Positions 17,662-26,835 are shown, counted from the stretch's first letter. The stretch is DNA of 64,000 bases from Actinomycetaceae bacterium (GCA_030537615.1 JAUNVP010000008.1:49219-113218), one strand, 5' to 3'. Made by a program: numbers and translations. The notes: a model not told the origin generated them from the letters alone.

Positions 17662-18227
17662 GCTTCCACGCTACCGTCTTTCCCTGTGAAAGTTATGAAC
17701 CACACTCGAGTCTCACCCCATTTTCGTGACGATTCCAGTACGTACCCATCGGGCCAGTCTGGTTCGGGGGTTCTCGTCGATGATTCAAGCACGATCAAAG
17801 CGCCCTCGGTGACACAGGTACGCAGAGCTACGAGGATTTCTTTTAACCGGTCGGCGTCGAAATCATAGGGCGGATCTATAAAGACAAGCGAAAACAACCC
17901 GTCTGCTGAATTGGCAAACCGTAGCGCTTCAGCCTTCACCACTTGAGCATTGTCAATTCGATTTCTCGAAATATTGTCTTTGAGGATGCGATACGCACCG
18001 CTCGCCTGGTCGACGAAAACCGCGCGGAAAGCTCCGCGAGACAGGGCTTCGAGGCCGAGAGCTCCCGACCCCGCAAAGAGGTCGAGCACCGACGCGCCCT
18101 CGATCTCATCCCAGCTTTCAAGCCGTGAAAACACTGCCTCGCGCACGCGCTCAGATGTTGGGCGAGTCCCTTTGTCAGGTACCCGCAGGGTCATTCCGCC
18201 ATATTTTCCCGAAACAATGCGTGCCAT
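17658..18227 (-). CDS. rsmD: 16S rRNA (guanine(966)-N(2))-methyltransferase RsmD
   Basis: A 189-residue Rossmann methyltransferase starting MARIVSGKYGGMTLRVP, with RPTSERVREAVFSRL, SAM-binding motif I VLDLFAGSGALGLEALSRGA, and the catalytic DPPY (FIDPPYDF). It methylates G966 in 30S assembly. No Shine-Dalgarno precedes the ATG; TAGGCT lies exactly six bases upstream, predicting a leaderless message. It follows recG by 38 bases and is coupled to coaD. Confidence 0.95.
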   Translation of the reverse strand: MARIVSGKYGGMTLRVPDKGTRPTSERVREAVFSRLESWDEIEGASVLDLFAGSGALGLEALSRGAFRAVFVDQASGAYRILKDNISRNRIDNAQVVKAEALRFANSADGLFSLVFIDPPYDFDADRLKEILVALRTCVTEGALIVLESSTRTPEPDWPDGYVLESSRKWGETRVWFITFTGKDGSVEA

Positions 18228-18233
18228 ATCTGA

Positions 18234-18239
18234 AGCCTA
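18234..18239 (-). promoter_or_regulatory. Leaderless-type -10 element of rsmD
   Basis: On the minus strand TAGGCT, then TCAGAT, then the ATG of rsmD. TAnnnT with a 6-base gap to the start codon and no ribosome-binding site. No clear -35 was found. It implies that rsmD-coaD-sepIVA can be transcribed separately from recG. Confidence 0.5.
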
Positions 18240-18265
18240 GAACACCCGGTCGACAACGACGAACA

Positions 18266-20368
18266 TTATGCTCGTTCTAACCAGTCTGCGAGAAGTTGCG
18301 CTCGTTCAGCGCGGTTCTTCAGATACGGATGTTTAGTGAGCAACGGATCGGACGCAAGAATCTCCGTCGCTAACTGCCGCGCCTGCTCGATAATCTTCGC
18401 GTCTCGAATCACCCGTAACGCCTTGAGAGAGGTGCCACGGCCAGACTGTGCATCGCCGAGAACATTACCTTCTCTGCGTAACTTGAGGTCAGCTTCGGCC
18501 AGTGCAAATCCGTCGGTAGTTGAAGCGAATGCTGTTAAACGTTCGAGGGAGTCGTTTCCAATCCCATCGCGGTGGACTGCCATGCAAATGGCGTTTTGTC
18601 CTCCGCGTCCGACGCGTCCACGTAACTGGTGAAGTTGTGACAGACCAAATTGTTGAGCATCCTTGATGACCATCATGGATGCCGAGCGGATATCGACACC
18701 CACTTCGATGACGGTCGTGGTGACGAGTATAGGGATCTGGCCGGAGTTAAATGACTCGATCGCGCGAGCTTTGTCATCGGTAGACATTCGACCGTGGAGT
18801 ATTCCAATGTCGATGCCGCTGAAAACCTCTAGGCGGGACAAAAGCGCATATGTATCCTCGACGTTGGAAAGCTCTGAATCCTCGTTAGCAGTTGTCTCAA
18901 TGCGCGGGACCACAACAAACACGCGGCCGCCCGCTTCGATTTCTTCTCGCGCTCGAGCCCACATTCGCTCGATCCAACGTTCATTGGCTGCGTTGACAAT
19001 GAAGGTCTCAACCGGCTGGCGTCCGGCAGGGAGTTCGTGGATCACCGTCACGTCGAGATCTCCAAAAATAGTCATGGCGATCGTCCGCGGAATGGGAGTG
19101 GCGGTCATCGTCAGCATATGGGGAACTATGTCGGCCCCTTCGCGCAATTTTTCACGCTGTTCAACACCGAAACGATGTTGCTCGTCGATGACGACAAGTC
19201 CGAGTCCAGCAAAGGCGACACTGTCTTGCAACAACGCGTGTGTCCCAACAAAAATCGCCGGTTGAGATTGGGCGAGTTCGCGCACTTTCTTCCGCGTAGC
19301 TGCAGCCGACGATCCCGTGAGCAATTCAACTGGCACGGGAAACATCCGGGCCAGTGACTGCGCGTGTTGTTCAGCAAGCACTTCGGTGGGAGCTAAAAGT
19401 GCGGCCTGCAACCCGGCCTCAACGACTGCTGTCATGGCGAGTCCAGCAACAACCGTTTTGCCGGCTCCGACATCTGCTTGTAGCAGTCGTTGCATCGGGT
19501 GAGGGTGGGTCAGATCACTGAGGATTTCCTGGAGCGCTCGATCCTGACCTCCCGTCAATTCGAAGGGCAGATCGGTACGTACTCGCGCAAGTGCATCCTC
19601 GTCGACTGCGACCGGTGGTGCCGGTCGCGCGTCTGCCCTCGCTCGTTTGAGCAAGAGTGCAGTCTGTAGCTCCAGTGCCTCGGCCCATCGAACTGTTTTG
19701 CGAGCAACCGCAACTGCTTCGTCCGAGGTCGGTTGATGCAACTGTCGAATGGCATCGAGGAGGGGAAGCAACCCGTAGCGTTCGCGAAGCGTTTCGGAGA
19801 ACGGATCGTTCACGTCTTTAGGAGTCAACATGTCTACGACGATGGCAGCGCTGCGTGCCACGAGCCATGTCGGGCATTTCGCGGCAGCTCCGTAAATCGG
19901 AATTGGTCGGGACACCCGATCCATTGCAGCGGTTTCATCATCAGCGCGTTCAAACTCCGGATGAGTGAGCTGGAGCTTGCCGCGATATGTGGAAACCCGT
20001 CCGGCAAAGAGGTGTTGGGTTCCGGGTTGCAATAGCCGCTGGTGGACCGAGAGCCTTCCCGGATGCTGTGCAAAGAAGGTCGCGTTGATTGTTCCGATAC
20101 CGTCGGTCAATTCTACTGATAAGCGCACTCCCCTCGACCGATTGGACAGGAGGTCAGCGCTGACAACCTGAGCGAGAAGAGTAACGTCTTCGCCCTCATG
20201 AATCGACATCAGTGGCGTCAATTTCCCCCAGTGAGCGTAACGGCGCGGAAAATACTCAACGAGATCGCCAGCCGTTGCGAGCCCAACGTGGGCGAGTCTT
20301 TTCGCTGTCGACGATCCGACGACACGCTCAAGAGGGAGGTCGAGAAGATCAGGGGTATGCGTGCTCAT
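18266..20368 (-). CDS. recG: ATP-dependent DNA helicase RecG
   Basis: A 700-residue helicase. The N-terminal wedge/OB domain comes first (FPRRYAHWGKLTPL), then the superfamily 2 motor: LLQADVGAGKTVVAGLA (motif I), DEQHRFGV (motif II), TATPIPRT (motif III), then QLRGRVGRGG (motif VI). RecG reverses stalled forks and processes Holliday-type junctions. Its ATG overlaps the stop of the upstream DAK2-domain gene by four bases, the same gene pair as in mycobacteria. Length is normal. Confidence 0.97.
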   Translation of the reverse strand: MSTHTPDLLDLPLERVVGSSTAKRLAHVGLATAGDLVEYFPRRYAHWGKLTPLMSIHEGEDVTLLAQVVSADLLSNRSRGVRLSVELTDGIGTINATFFAQHPGRLSVHQRLLQPGTQHLFAGRVSTYRGKLQLTHPEFERADDETAAMDRVSRPIPIYGAAAKCPTWLVARSAAIVVDMLTPKDVNDPFSETLRERYGLLPLLDAIRQLHQPTSDEAVAVARKTVRWAEALELQTALLLKRARADARPAPPVAVDEDALARVRTDLPFELTGGQDRALQEILSDLTHPHPMQRLLQADVGAGKTVVAGLAMTAVVEAGLQAALLAPTEVLAEQHAQSLARMFPVPVELLTGSSAAATRKKVRELAQSQPAIFVGTHALLQDSVAFAGLGLVVIDEQHRFGVEQREKLREGADIVPHMLTMTATPIPRTIAMTIFGDLDVTVIHELPAGRQPVETFIVNAANERWIERMWARAREEIEAGGRVFVVVPRIETTANEDSELSNVEDTYALLSRLEVFSGIDIGILHGRMSTDDKARAIESFNSGQIPILVTTTVIEVGVDIRSASMMVIKDAQQFGLSQLHQLRGRVGRGGQNAICMAVHRDGIGNDSLERLTAFASTTDGFALAEADLKLRREGNVLGDAQSGRGTSLKALRVIRDAKIIEQARQLATEILASDPLLTKHPYLKNRAERAQLLADWLERA

Positions 20369-21963
20369 GCGTTCACTAACACCACTTCGTTTGCATCTGC
20401 GGAAATCACTTCCACGTGGGCTGTCCCCTGGTTTCGCTCGACGAGAGCGCGCGCCACGATGTCACTCAGCGCTTGAGCGGTGTCGTCGGTGGCGAGAACG
20501 AGCACTCGTTGTAGGCCGTAACCGATCAGTTGGATGAGTTGAGAGTACATGTTTTCCAAGTCAGCATCGTGCACTATCGCCACCCGCCCTTTGGCGCGCT
20601 TAACATGTGAGGTGAGTACCTCCGCCGTCACCGTAGCGGTCCTCGCTCCCACGCTCGGCATGAAAATGGGGGCACACTCCACGGCGCACACGCTCACCGC
20701 GACGTCTGAAAACGGTTCACGGTCGCACACGACAGTAACGTCATCGGTGTCGGAGGCGAGACGCAGTGCGCGTTCAGCAACTTCTTGGGCCTTGAGGTCG
20801 GCGGGCAAAATAAGAGAGACCCCTGCAGGCGCTGAGCGCATCAGTTCAGCGACAGTGACAGCGTCGTGAGTATCCGGGTTGAATACGACGTGAGCGCCGG
20901 TTGCGGCCACCTCATCAAGAAAGTACGAGTTCCGTAGTAGAGCAATCACCCGCACTGTGTCGGGACGTTGCCAGGTGGGACGTGAGAGGTAAAGCACTCC
21001 CGAGGCTTCCTGCTGGAGGGCAAGTTCGTCGTGTCCGATGAGCTCACCGTACCGAGCATCTTTGGCTACGATATGTCGCACCCAGCCTCGGCTCGGCAAC
21101 ACGCTTGTCGGAGAAGATGTGTCAATGTGGAATCTCCACGAACCCATCCCTAAGACATCTACAGCCCCGGAAACCGAATATCGTGAATCACGTTCTGTTA
21201 GCCAACCAACGAACTGATCAAAGTCCTCGATCGCACAATCCACGTGGAAATCGACGCTGAACTCCGCGCCGGCTTCCGGCTCATTGGCAGTGAGAGGTTT
21301 TCGTGAAGCCGTAGTCGCCAGGTCTCTCATCATGTCGGATACGACGGTCAGCGGGTGATCGTCATTCTCATACAGCGAATGGAGCGCTGCAAAAAGGACG
21401 GTGAGAACTCCAGCGCCCGGATTAACCCATCCGGATGTTTCTTCGATAAGCGCTCCCTGTGCTTCCATCGATGCCTCACCGATCATGACGTGAACCGCAT
21501 CGATCGGATCAGAGGTTTTATCGGCCACCATCTGAGCTGCTCGGACCATGACCATTATTTCCGGGTCAGGATGGGAGAAGCCCCGTTCCATGACATCGGG
21601 AAGAGCAGATAGGAACTTCCGTAAATCAATGGGACGCACAAGTGAGCCAGTCACGGCTTGCGCTAAGGCTGCGATTGTATTTGCGATCAAGAGTCCAACG
21701 TGACCGACTGCTCCAGTGCGAGCGTAGAGCGTACATGCCGCGAGCACACTACCGGCGTGTTCACGGTCGATGTCTGCTGAGCGTAGCATCCGGGACACCG
21801 CCTGGACGGTTCGGGAAGCATTGGAACCAGTATCAAAGTCGGCGCCCCGCAAAGCGTTAAGATCGTCAAGCAGTGGTGCAAGCGTTTCTAGATTCGTGGT
21901 CACCACGTCGATAAATGTGACGATGTCCGATCCCGTGAGATTCGCGCGAGGAATTTGGTCCAT
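20365..21963 (-). CDS. Divergent DAK2/DhaL-domain protein (FakA-like)
   Basis: A 532-residue protein. The N-terminal ~200 residues resemble the DhaL nucleotide-binding domain of fatty-acid kinase FakA: DFDTGSN corresponds to the metal-binding DGDTGTN and keeps both aspartates, but the later GNSG loop is replaced by GHVG (GAVGHVGLLIANTIAAL). The C-terminal half resembles the DegV-associated part of FakA, ending in a section with MPSVGARTATVTAEVLTSH. Synteny (rpmB - DAK2 gene - recG) matches mycobacteria. Whether it is still a kinase is doubtful given the altered loop. ATG at 21963 follows GGGGG. Confidence 0.7.
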   Translation of the reverse strand: MDQIPRANLTGSDIVTFIDVVTTNLETLAPLLDDLNALRGADFDTGSNASRTVQAVSRMLRSADIDREHAGSVLAACTLYARTGAVGHVGLLIANTIAALAQAVTGSLVRPIDLRKFLSALPDVMERGFSHPDPEIMVMVRAAQMVADKTSDPIDAVHVMIGEASMEAQGALIEETSGWVNPGAGVLTVLFAALHSLYENDDHPLTVVSDMMRDLATTASRKPLTANEPEAGAEFSVDFHVDCAIEDFDQFVGWLTERDSRYSVSGAVDVLGMGSWRFHIDTSSPTSVLPSRGWVRHIVAKDARYGELIGHDELALQQEASGVLYLSRPTWQRPDTVRVIALLRNSYFLDEVAATGAHVVFNPDTHDAVTVAELMRSAPAGVSLILPADLKAQEVAERALRLASDTDDVTVVCDREPFSDVAVSVCAVECAPIFMPSVGARTATVTAEVLTSHVKRAKGRVAIVHDADLENMYSQLIQLIGYGLQRVLVLATDDTAQALSDIVARALVERNQGTAHVEVISADANEVVLVNA

Positions 21964-22102
21964 ACCCCCATATTCTCATGTCTGACCAACAGCAGACTTG
22001 AACCATGAAAGTGTACTGTGTCAGATTTGACAGAGTGAATATCGCTACGCAGTTGGATTAACACCGCATCGTCCGATACGCTATACAGGTTGCCTGTAAT
22101 GG

Positions 22103-22115
22103 GCGTGAATCACGC
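22103..22115 (+). promoter_or_regulatory. Dyad GCGTGA-A-TCACGC in the rpmB upstream region
   Basis: A perfect 6-base inverted repeat with a single-base centre, in the 244-base gap (21964-22207) between the divergent DAK2-domain gene and rpmB. A possible rpmB -10, TAAACT, lies at 22157-22162. The site is about 50 bases upstream of that hexamer. No other gene or RNA was recognised in the gap. Operator function is only inferred. Confidence 0.35.
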
Positions 22116-22207
22116 TTCATTTCAGGGGTGGCCGTGATCCTGAGGGATTACCCAGGTAAACTGGTCACGACATTTTAGGTGAGTAATCGAGAATCGGAGA
22201 TACGACC

Positions 22208-22399
22208 GTGGCTTCTAAGTGCGACGTCTGTGGCAAGGGACCCGGGTTCGGGAAGAGCGTTTCGCACTCCCACGTGCGAACCAATCGTCGGTGGAACCCC
22301 AATATTCAGCGTGTCCGCGCAATCGTCAATGGCGCACCTAAGCGCCTCAACGTATGCACGACCTGCATCAAGAGTGATCGCATCGAGCGTCATATCTAA
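22208..22399 (+). CDS. rpmB: 50S ribosomal protein L28, zinc-binding (C+) form
   Basis: A 63-residue L28 with a complete zinc-ribbon set: C5/C8 and C50/C53. The family core is [16 protein letters not shown]28 binds the 50S subunit near the E-site. Bacteria often keep a second, cysteine-free L28 for zinc starvation, and this is the zinc-replete form. GTG start at 22208 with GGAG upstream. It is divergent from the DAK2-recG unit and closed by a strong terminator. Confidence 0.96.
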   Translation: MASKCDVCGKGPGFGKSVSHSHVRTNRRWNPNIQRVRAIVNGAPKRLNVCTTCIKSDRIERHI

Positions 22400-22427
22400 T
22401 CAAACACGTTCCGGATTTTCCGGATGG

Positions 22428-22458
22428 AGCCGCCCCGAGAAATCGGGGCGGCTTTGTT
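22428..22458 (+). terminator. Intrinsic terminator of rpmB
   Basis: AGCCGCCCCGA (22428-22438), loop, then TCGGGGCGGCT (22443-22453) form an 11-base-pair GC-rich stem, followed by TTGTT. The rest of the gap to the sulfatase gene (22459-22717) is A/T-richer than its surroundings and holds no recognisable gene; a sulfatase promoter is expected there but not identified with confidence. Confidence 0.85.
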
Positions 22459-22717
22459 ATGCTCATGTCCAATTTTCAAAGCGGCGGAGTATCACGCAAG
22501 GAATGACAGTCTGGAGATCGAAGAACACCCGTTTTTTGTTTGATCGAGTAGACAAAATAGGTATGTGTTGTCGTTTCCAGGCGATCCTAGGCGGATTCAC
22601 GCGGAAAAAGTTACGTGTCCACAGTAATTTCGGCAATCATTTCGTCCATGCATGCGACCTAAATTCGACCTCATTAATCTGAAATTACCTATTCGTACAC
22701 AGAAGTGTGAGGTTACT

Positions 22718-24235
22718 ATGACGACGCCTGCTGTTCCACAGGTCCCCAACGTACTGGTTCTCATGACGGATCAGCATCGCATAGACACTATTGGCGCCCT
22801 GGGAAACCCGTATGCTCATACCCCTCACCTTGATGCCCTTGCCGATGAAGGGTTTGCCTTCACGCACGCATTTACCCCTACCGCGATCTGCACCCCGGCG
22901 CGCACCTCACTACTCACCGGAACAGCACCATTTCGTCACAAGGTACTCGCCAACCACGAATGGAACATCGGCTACACGTCGGACGTCACTCCCGATCGCT
23001 GGTCCTACACGCAGGAGCTACGCGATAACGGCTACAACGTCGGTATTGTCGGTAAGTTCCACGCCGGTGAAACGCATCTGCCTGACGAATTTGGAATGGA
23101 TGACGATTCGTATGAAGGTGCCATTAACCCCGTTCTCAACGAGAAATACCAGGCGTGGCTTAAAGAAAACAACTTTCCGCCGGTGCGCATTGAGGACGAG
23201 ATCAAGGGAACTCTTCCGGGCGGTCGTCCAGGACATACGCTTGCCGGACGGCTCAAGCAGCCGCTGGAAGCGACTTTCGAGCGATTCATCACCGAACGCT
23301 CTATTGCTCGACTACGTCAATACGCGCAAGACTATTTCGAACACGGAAAACCGTTTTCCCTCGACGTCCACTATTTTGGCCCCCACCTGCCCTACATCAT
23401 TCCGGACGAATGGTTTGACCTCATCGATCCCGAATGCGTTGAACTTAGTCCCTCGTTCGGTGAGAATTTCGCCAACAAACCGCCGATTCAAGAAAACTAT
23501 TCGGTCTACTGGTCGACGCAGTGTTTCACCCGTGATGAGTGGAAGAAGTTAACCGCTGTTTACTGGGGTTACGTCGCCATGATTGACCACGAGATCGGCC
23601 TCATTCGAGAGGAGGTTGAACGCCTTGGCCTCGCGGATTCAACGTCGATCTTCTTCACTGCCGATCACGGTGAGTTCACCGGATGTCACCGCCTCAATGA
23701 CAAGGGGCCAATGATGTACGACGACATCTATCGCATCCCCTTCTTCGCGCACATCCCCGGTGTCACTCACAGCGGTACAAACGACGCGTTCGTCTCCCTC
23801 ATCGATCTGCCGGCCACAGTCATGGATCTCACCGGTTGTGACAGCGCAAAAGTCATTGATGGCCGTTCGATCCTCGACCTCATTCGCGAGGGCGAAATCG
23901 AGGACTGGCGTGACGATATGGTGCTCGAATTCCACGGCCACCACTTCCCTCTCCAGCAACGGGGATTGCGGACCCGGGATTTCCAACTCACCATCAGCCC
24001 TGAATCCCTCAATGAACTGTACGATCTGCGCACCGATCCCTATCAGATGGTCAATGTCTACGATGTTCCTCACTACGACGAGATTCGGCGTGATTTAGCG
24101 AAGAATCTCTACCATCAGCTCGTTGCCCGCGGAGATGACGTGTTCGCCAAGTGGATGGCGGCCATGACAGACTTTGACATTGAGCTCACCGCCACCGCGA
24201 AATCGGATTACGATGTAGTCGAAACTGACGACTAG
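22718..24235 (+). CDS. Sulfatase (formylglycine-dependent alkaline-phosphatase superfamily)
   Basis: A 505-residue cytoplasmic sulfatase. It has LMTDQHRIDTIG with the metal ligands D18/Q19, and the maturation motif CTPARTSLLTG with C58, the residue converted to formylglycine. FTADHGE provides further metal ligands. No signal peptide is seen, so the substrate is probably imported or intracellular (a sulfated sugar or choline sulfate are possibilities; I cannot choose). ATG 22718 follows GTGAGG; an ATG 22 codons upstream lacks a ribosome site. It forms a two-gene unit with a sugar epimerase 9 bases downstream. No formylglycine-generating enzyme is in the window. Confidence 0.9.
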   Translation: MTTPAVPQVPNVLVLMTDQHRIDTIGALGNPYAHTPHLDALADEGFAFTHAFTPTAICTPARTSLLTGTAPFRHKVLANHEWNIGYTSDVTPDRWSYTQELRDNGYNVGIVGKFHAGETHLPDEFGMDDDSYEGAINPVLNEKYQAWLKENNFPPVRIEDEIKGTLPGGRPGHTLAGRLKQPLEATFERFITERSIARLRQYAQDYFEHGKPFSLDVHYFGPHLPYIIPDEWFDLIDPECVELSPSFGENFANKPPIQENYSVYWSTQCFTRDEWKKLTAVYWGYVAMIDHEIGLIREEVERLGLADSTSIFFTADHGEFTGCHRLNDKGPMMYDDIYRIPFFAHIPGVTHSGTNDAFVSLIDLPATVMDLTGCDSAKVIDGRSILDLIREGEIEDWRDDMVLEFHGHHFPLQQRGLRTRDFQLTISPESLNELYDLRTDPYQMVNVYDVPHYDEIRRDLAKNLYHQLVARGDDVFAKWMAAMTDFDIELTATAKSDYDVVETDD

Positions 24236-24244
24236 GGGGTAACG

Positions 24245-25018
24245 ATGCTACCTGAGCTGATTTCCGTCACCGCCGGTGACGCCACCATCGGAGTCTCACC
24301 CGATGGAGCTCAACTACTGACCTGGACGATAGCGGAGCGGGAATTCATCTTTGTCTCATCGACCTCAGGATTTGGCCCCGGAGTCAGCGCCCGCGGCGGC
24401 ATTCCTATTTGTTTCCCGTGGTTCGGCCGCAAGGCAGAACCGTCACACGGTCTCGTCCGCACCACGCGGTGGGCGGTCGAAGCTGTTTCGGACACGTCCA
24501 TCCGCGCGACCACCAGTTTTACCGACGGCAACGGGCCCAGCGGGTATTTAACCGATGCCTCGATCGAGGTGACGTTTACGCTCACTGATCGCAGTCTGCG
24601 GATGGAAGTGCGTGTCACCAACGACGGTGAGGATCCTGGACAGTTCGACCTTGCACTCCACACCTACTACGCGGTGAGCGACGTCAGCCACGTAAAGATC
24701 TCCGGTATCACCGGTAACTATACGGATACCGGTGATAGCGGTTCCCAGGAGGGATTGACGCTCATTCCCGCCCCACCACTCGACCGGATTTACACGATGT
24801 CCGCACCGACAACGATCGGTCAGGTCGTCATGGAGCCGCATGGTTTCACCAACACCGTAGTGTGGAATCCTGGAGCTGACCACGGCCTCACCGACCTCGC
24901 GGATGGAGAAAACACCCAATTCATCTGCGTCGAACCAATGCGAGATGGTGCACGCTGTGCTTCGCTAGCACCGGGAGATACAGCGATGTTAGCAATGACA
25001 CTCACCGTGTCCGAGTGA
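24245..25018 (+). CDS. Hexose-6-phosphate mutarotase (YeaD-like aldose 1-epimerase)
   Basis: A 257-residue beta-sandwich epimerase of the YeaD subgroup: GGIPICFPWFG and PSHGLVR near the N-terminus are its signature, with LHTYYAV and the catalytic glutamate region near the C-terminus (FICVEPM). YeaD-type enzymes interconvert the anomers of glucose-6-phosphate and related sugars. It sits 9 bases after the sulfatase, AGGGGG upstream of the ATG, suggesting joint use in sugar catabolism. Its last 17 bases overlap the 3' end of convergent thiL. Confidence 0.85.
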   Translation: MLPELISVTAGDATIGVSPDGAQLLTWTIAEREFIFVSSTSGFGPGVSARGGIPICFPWFGRKAEPSHGLVRTTRWAVEAVSDTSIRATTSFTDGNGPSGYLTDASIEVTFTLTDRSLRMEVRVTNDGEDPGQFDLALHTYYAVSDVSHVKISGITGNYTDTGDSGSQEGLTLIPAPPLDRIYTMSAPTTIGQVVMEPHGFTNTVVWNPGADHGLTDLADGENTQFICVEPMRDGARCASLAPGDTAMLAMTLTVSE

Positions 25019-25985
25019 AGTGATCCCAACCGCCAGAGGTCATCGTTCGACCATCAAAGCGCACCAGCGGCTCATACCCCTCACCGAGAACCGAGACTGT
25101 ACCAATTTCTTTGAACGGTTGCGGTAGCACGGTATCAGCGGGGAAACACGCCACCATTGCGTGATCTTCTCCTCCGTTGAGAATCCAGTCCCACGGGTCA
25201 CTATCCGTAATCTGGGCAGCCTCTTCGAGCGGTACCACAAAATGTTGGAGAAGATTTGAGTGCAAATCCATATTGACCCGCGAACTGCGAGCCATACGCG
25301 CCAAATCAGTGCTCAGGCCGTCAGAGACATCCATCATCGCGTGAGCACCATGGCGAGCGGCCGCGACACCGGCTGCGAGTGGAGGCCGCGGATGCCTAAA
25401 GACTGAGACCATGGGGTACCAACATCCCAGTTCTTCCGCCGTATGGAGATGCGACGGAGCCACTCCTTGGTCGAGTAGTTCCCAGCCTGCCGCAGAAAAC
25501 CCAAGTGTCCCAGCAACAGCAATGACATCGCCAGGTTGTGCCCCTGACCGCAGGACACTTCCATAGGGCGCGTAGCCAAAAGCCGTGACCGAGATGACGA
25601 ATAGATCGCCACTCGACAAGTCGCCACCAACAACTCCTGCTCCTGTTGGTTCGACCTCTGCGCCAAAGCCTCGCACCACGTCGATCAGCCAATCAATGTC
25701 GAGATCAGAGGGGACCACCAGCGACACTACCAAGCCAGTTGGAATCCCACCTTGTCCGGCAATATCAGCAAGATTCTGGGCGGCAGCCCGACGACCGATC
25801 TGAGACGGGGCCGACCACGCCCGGTTAAAGTGACGGCCATCGACGAGAATATCCGTCGTGACGAGATAGCTTTTTTCTGGGGCGGCAATCACTGCACAAT
25901 CGTCTCCCGAGCCGACGAGGGTTCGCCGACCTACCGGAAGCACGTCGCGCATTGCCGCAATGAGGGTGTCTTCAGTCCAGGACAC
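25002..25985 (-). CDS. thiL: Thiamine-monophosphate kinase
   Basis: A 327-residue PurM/AIR-synthase-fold kinase: VGSGDDCAVI (metal/ATP-binding opening), TTDILVDGRHF, AQNLADIAGQGG, GAGVVGGDLSSG, MMDVSDGLSTDL and NGGEDHAM. It phosphorylates thiamine monophosphate to the active diphosphate. The GTG at 25985 lies on the stop codon of the methyltransferase gene (TAGTG), giving tight coupling; a longer reading to 26030 would overlap that gene by 46 bases. Its 3' end overlaps the epimerase gene convergently by 17 bases. Confidence 0.94.
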   Translation of the reverse strand: MSWTEDTLIAAMRDVLPVGRRTLVGSGDDCAVIAAPEKSYLVTTDILVDGRHFNRAWSAPSQIGRRAAAQNLADIAGQGGIPTGLVVSLVVPSDLDIDWLIDVVRGFGAEVEPTGAGVVGGDLSSGDLFVISVTAFGYAPYGSVLRSGAQPGDVIAVAGTLGFSAAGWELLDQGVAPSHLHTAEELGCWYPMVSVFRHPRPPLAAGVAAARHGAHAMMDVSDGLSTDLARMARSSRVNMDLHSNLLQHFVVPLEEAAQITDSDPWDWILNGGEDHAMVACFPADTVLPQPFKEIGTVSVLGEGYEPLVRFDGRTMTSGGWDHFTRTR

Positions 25986-26833
25986 TACGTCCCCACCCGT
26001 CCTCGTGCTCGCGCTGACGCAAACAGACAAACGGCAGCAGCAGCCGATACGTTAAGAGATTCCGCGTGACCACCGAGAGGAATCGATACGAGATAGTCCA
26101 TGAGGTCGCTGTTAATGCGGTCAAAACCGTGCGCCTCATTTCCGAAAACCCAGGCCGTTGGGGCAGCAAGATCGACAGATTCAACACCATCTTGCGCGGC
26201 AAAAAGATCAACTGATCCTCGCCCATCGGCCCCCAGCACAGTCATTGACCGGGACTTCGCCCATTCGGCCACTTCATCAAAACCAACATTGACAATGGTC
26301 GGCAGGTGGAAAACCGAACCCGCAGAGGCGCGTATTACTTTCGGGGAGGACGGGTCAACCGTACCCGAACATGCGAATACAGCATCAGCACCGGCGGCAT
26401 CAGCAATGCGAATCATCGTTCCGGCGTTTCCTGGATCCTGGGTCTGCGCGAGAACGCAAATAAATGACCAATCGACCTTCGGTAGCCCATCTGTACGGAA
26501 GTCTTTTACGACAGCCACAACACCTTGGCAGTCAGCCGACAGCGCGCGGGCGACGTCATCGGTCATCGGATGAACCCACCGAGTCGCCTCCTGAGCCTCG
26601 GCAACGAGATCACCGTGTCGAGCCCACGCCGTTTCAGATATGTAGACATCTATGAGGTCGTCCCCGCAAAACCGAACGGCTTCGCGCACGGCCTGCGGCC
26701 CCTCGACAAGGACTTGCCCTGAACGCCGGCGCGCAGAACGCCCGGCTAACGCCGCAACTTCGCGAATACGATCCGCATTCGGGTTGCTCAGCGTCGCCGG
26801 GCGTTTGCCTGCGGGCTGAAAATCAGCCGACAT
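25985..26833 (-). CDS. SpoU/TrmH-family RNA 2'-O-methyltransferase
   Basis: A 282-residue SPOUT methyltransferase. The N-terminal substrate-binding domain (about 1-105) includes LVEGPQAVREA. The knot follows: NAGTMIRIADAAGADAVF (motif 1), VFGNEAHGF (motif 2) and IPLGGHAESLNVSAAAAV (motif 3). Members methylate a ribose in 23S rRNA or tRNA; the exact target is not evident. The position right after rplT is the standard place for this gene in actinobacteria. It begins 3 bases after the rplT stop and abuts thiL. Confidence 0.92.
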   Translation of the reverse strand: MSADFQPAGKRPATLSNPNADRIREVAALAGRSARRRSGQVLVEGPQAVREAVRFCGDDLIDVYISETAWARHGDLVAEAQEATRWVHPMTDDVARALSADCQGVVAVVKDFRTDGLPKVDWSFICVLAQTQDPGNAGTMIRIADAAGADAVFACSGTVDPSSPKVIRASAGSVFHLPTIVNVGFDEVAEWAKSRSMTVLGADGRGSVDLFAAQDGVESVDLAAPTAWVFGNEAHGFDRINSDLMDYLVSIPLGGHAESLNVSAAAAVCLFASARARGRVGT

Positions 26834-26835
26834 TA

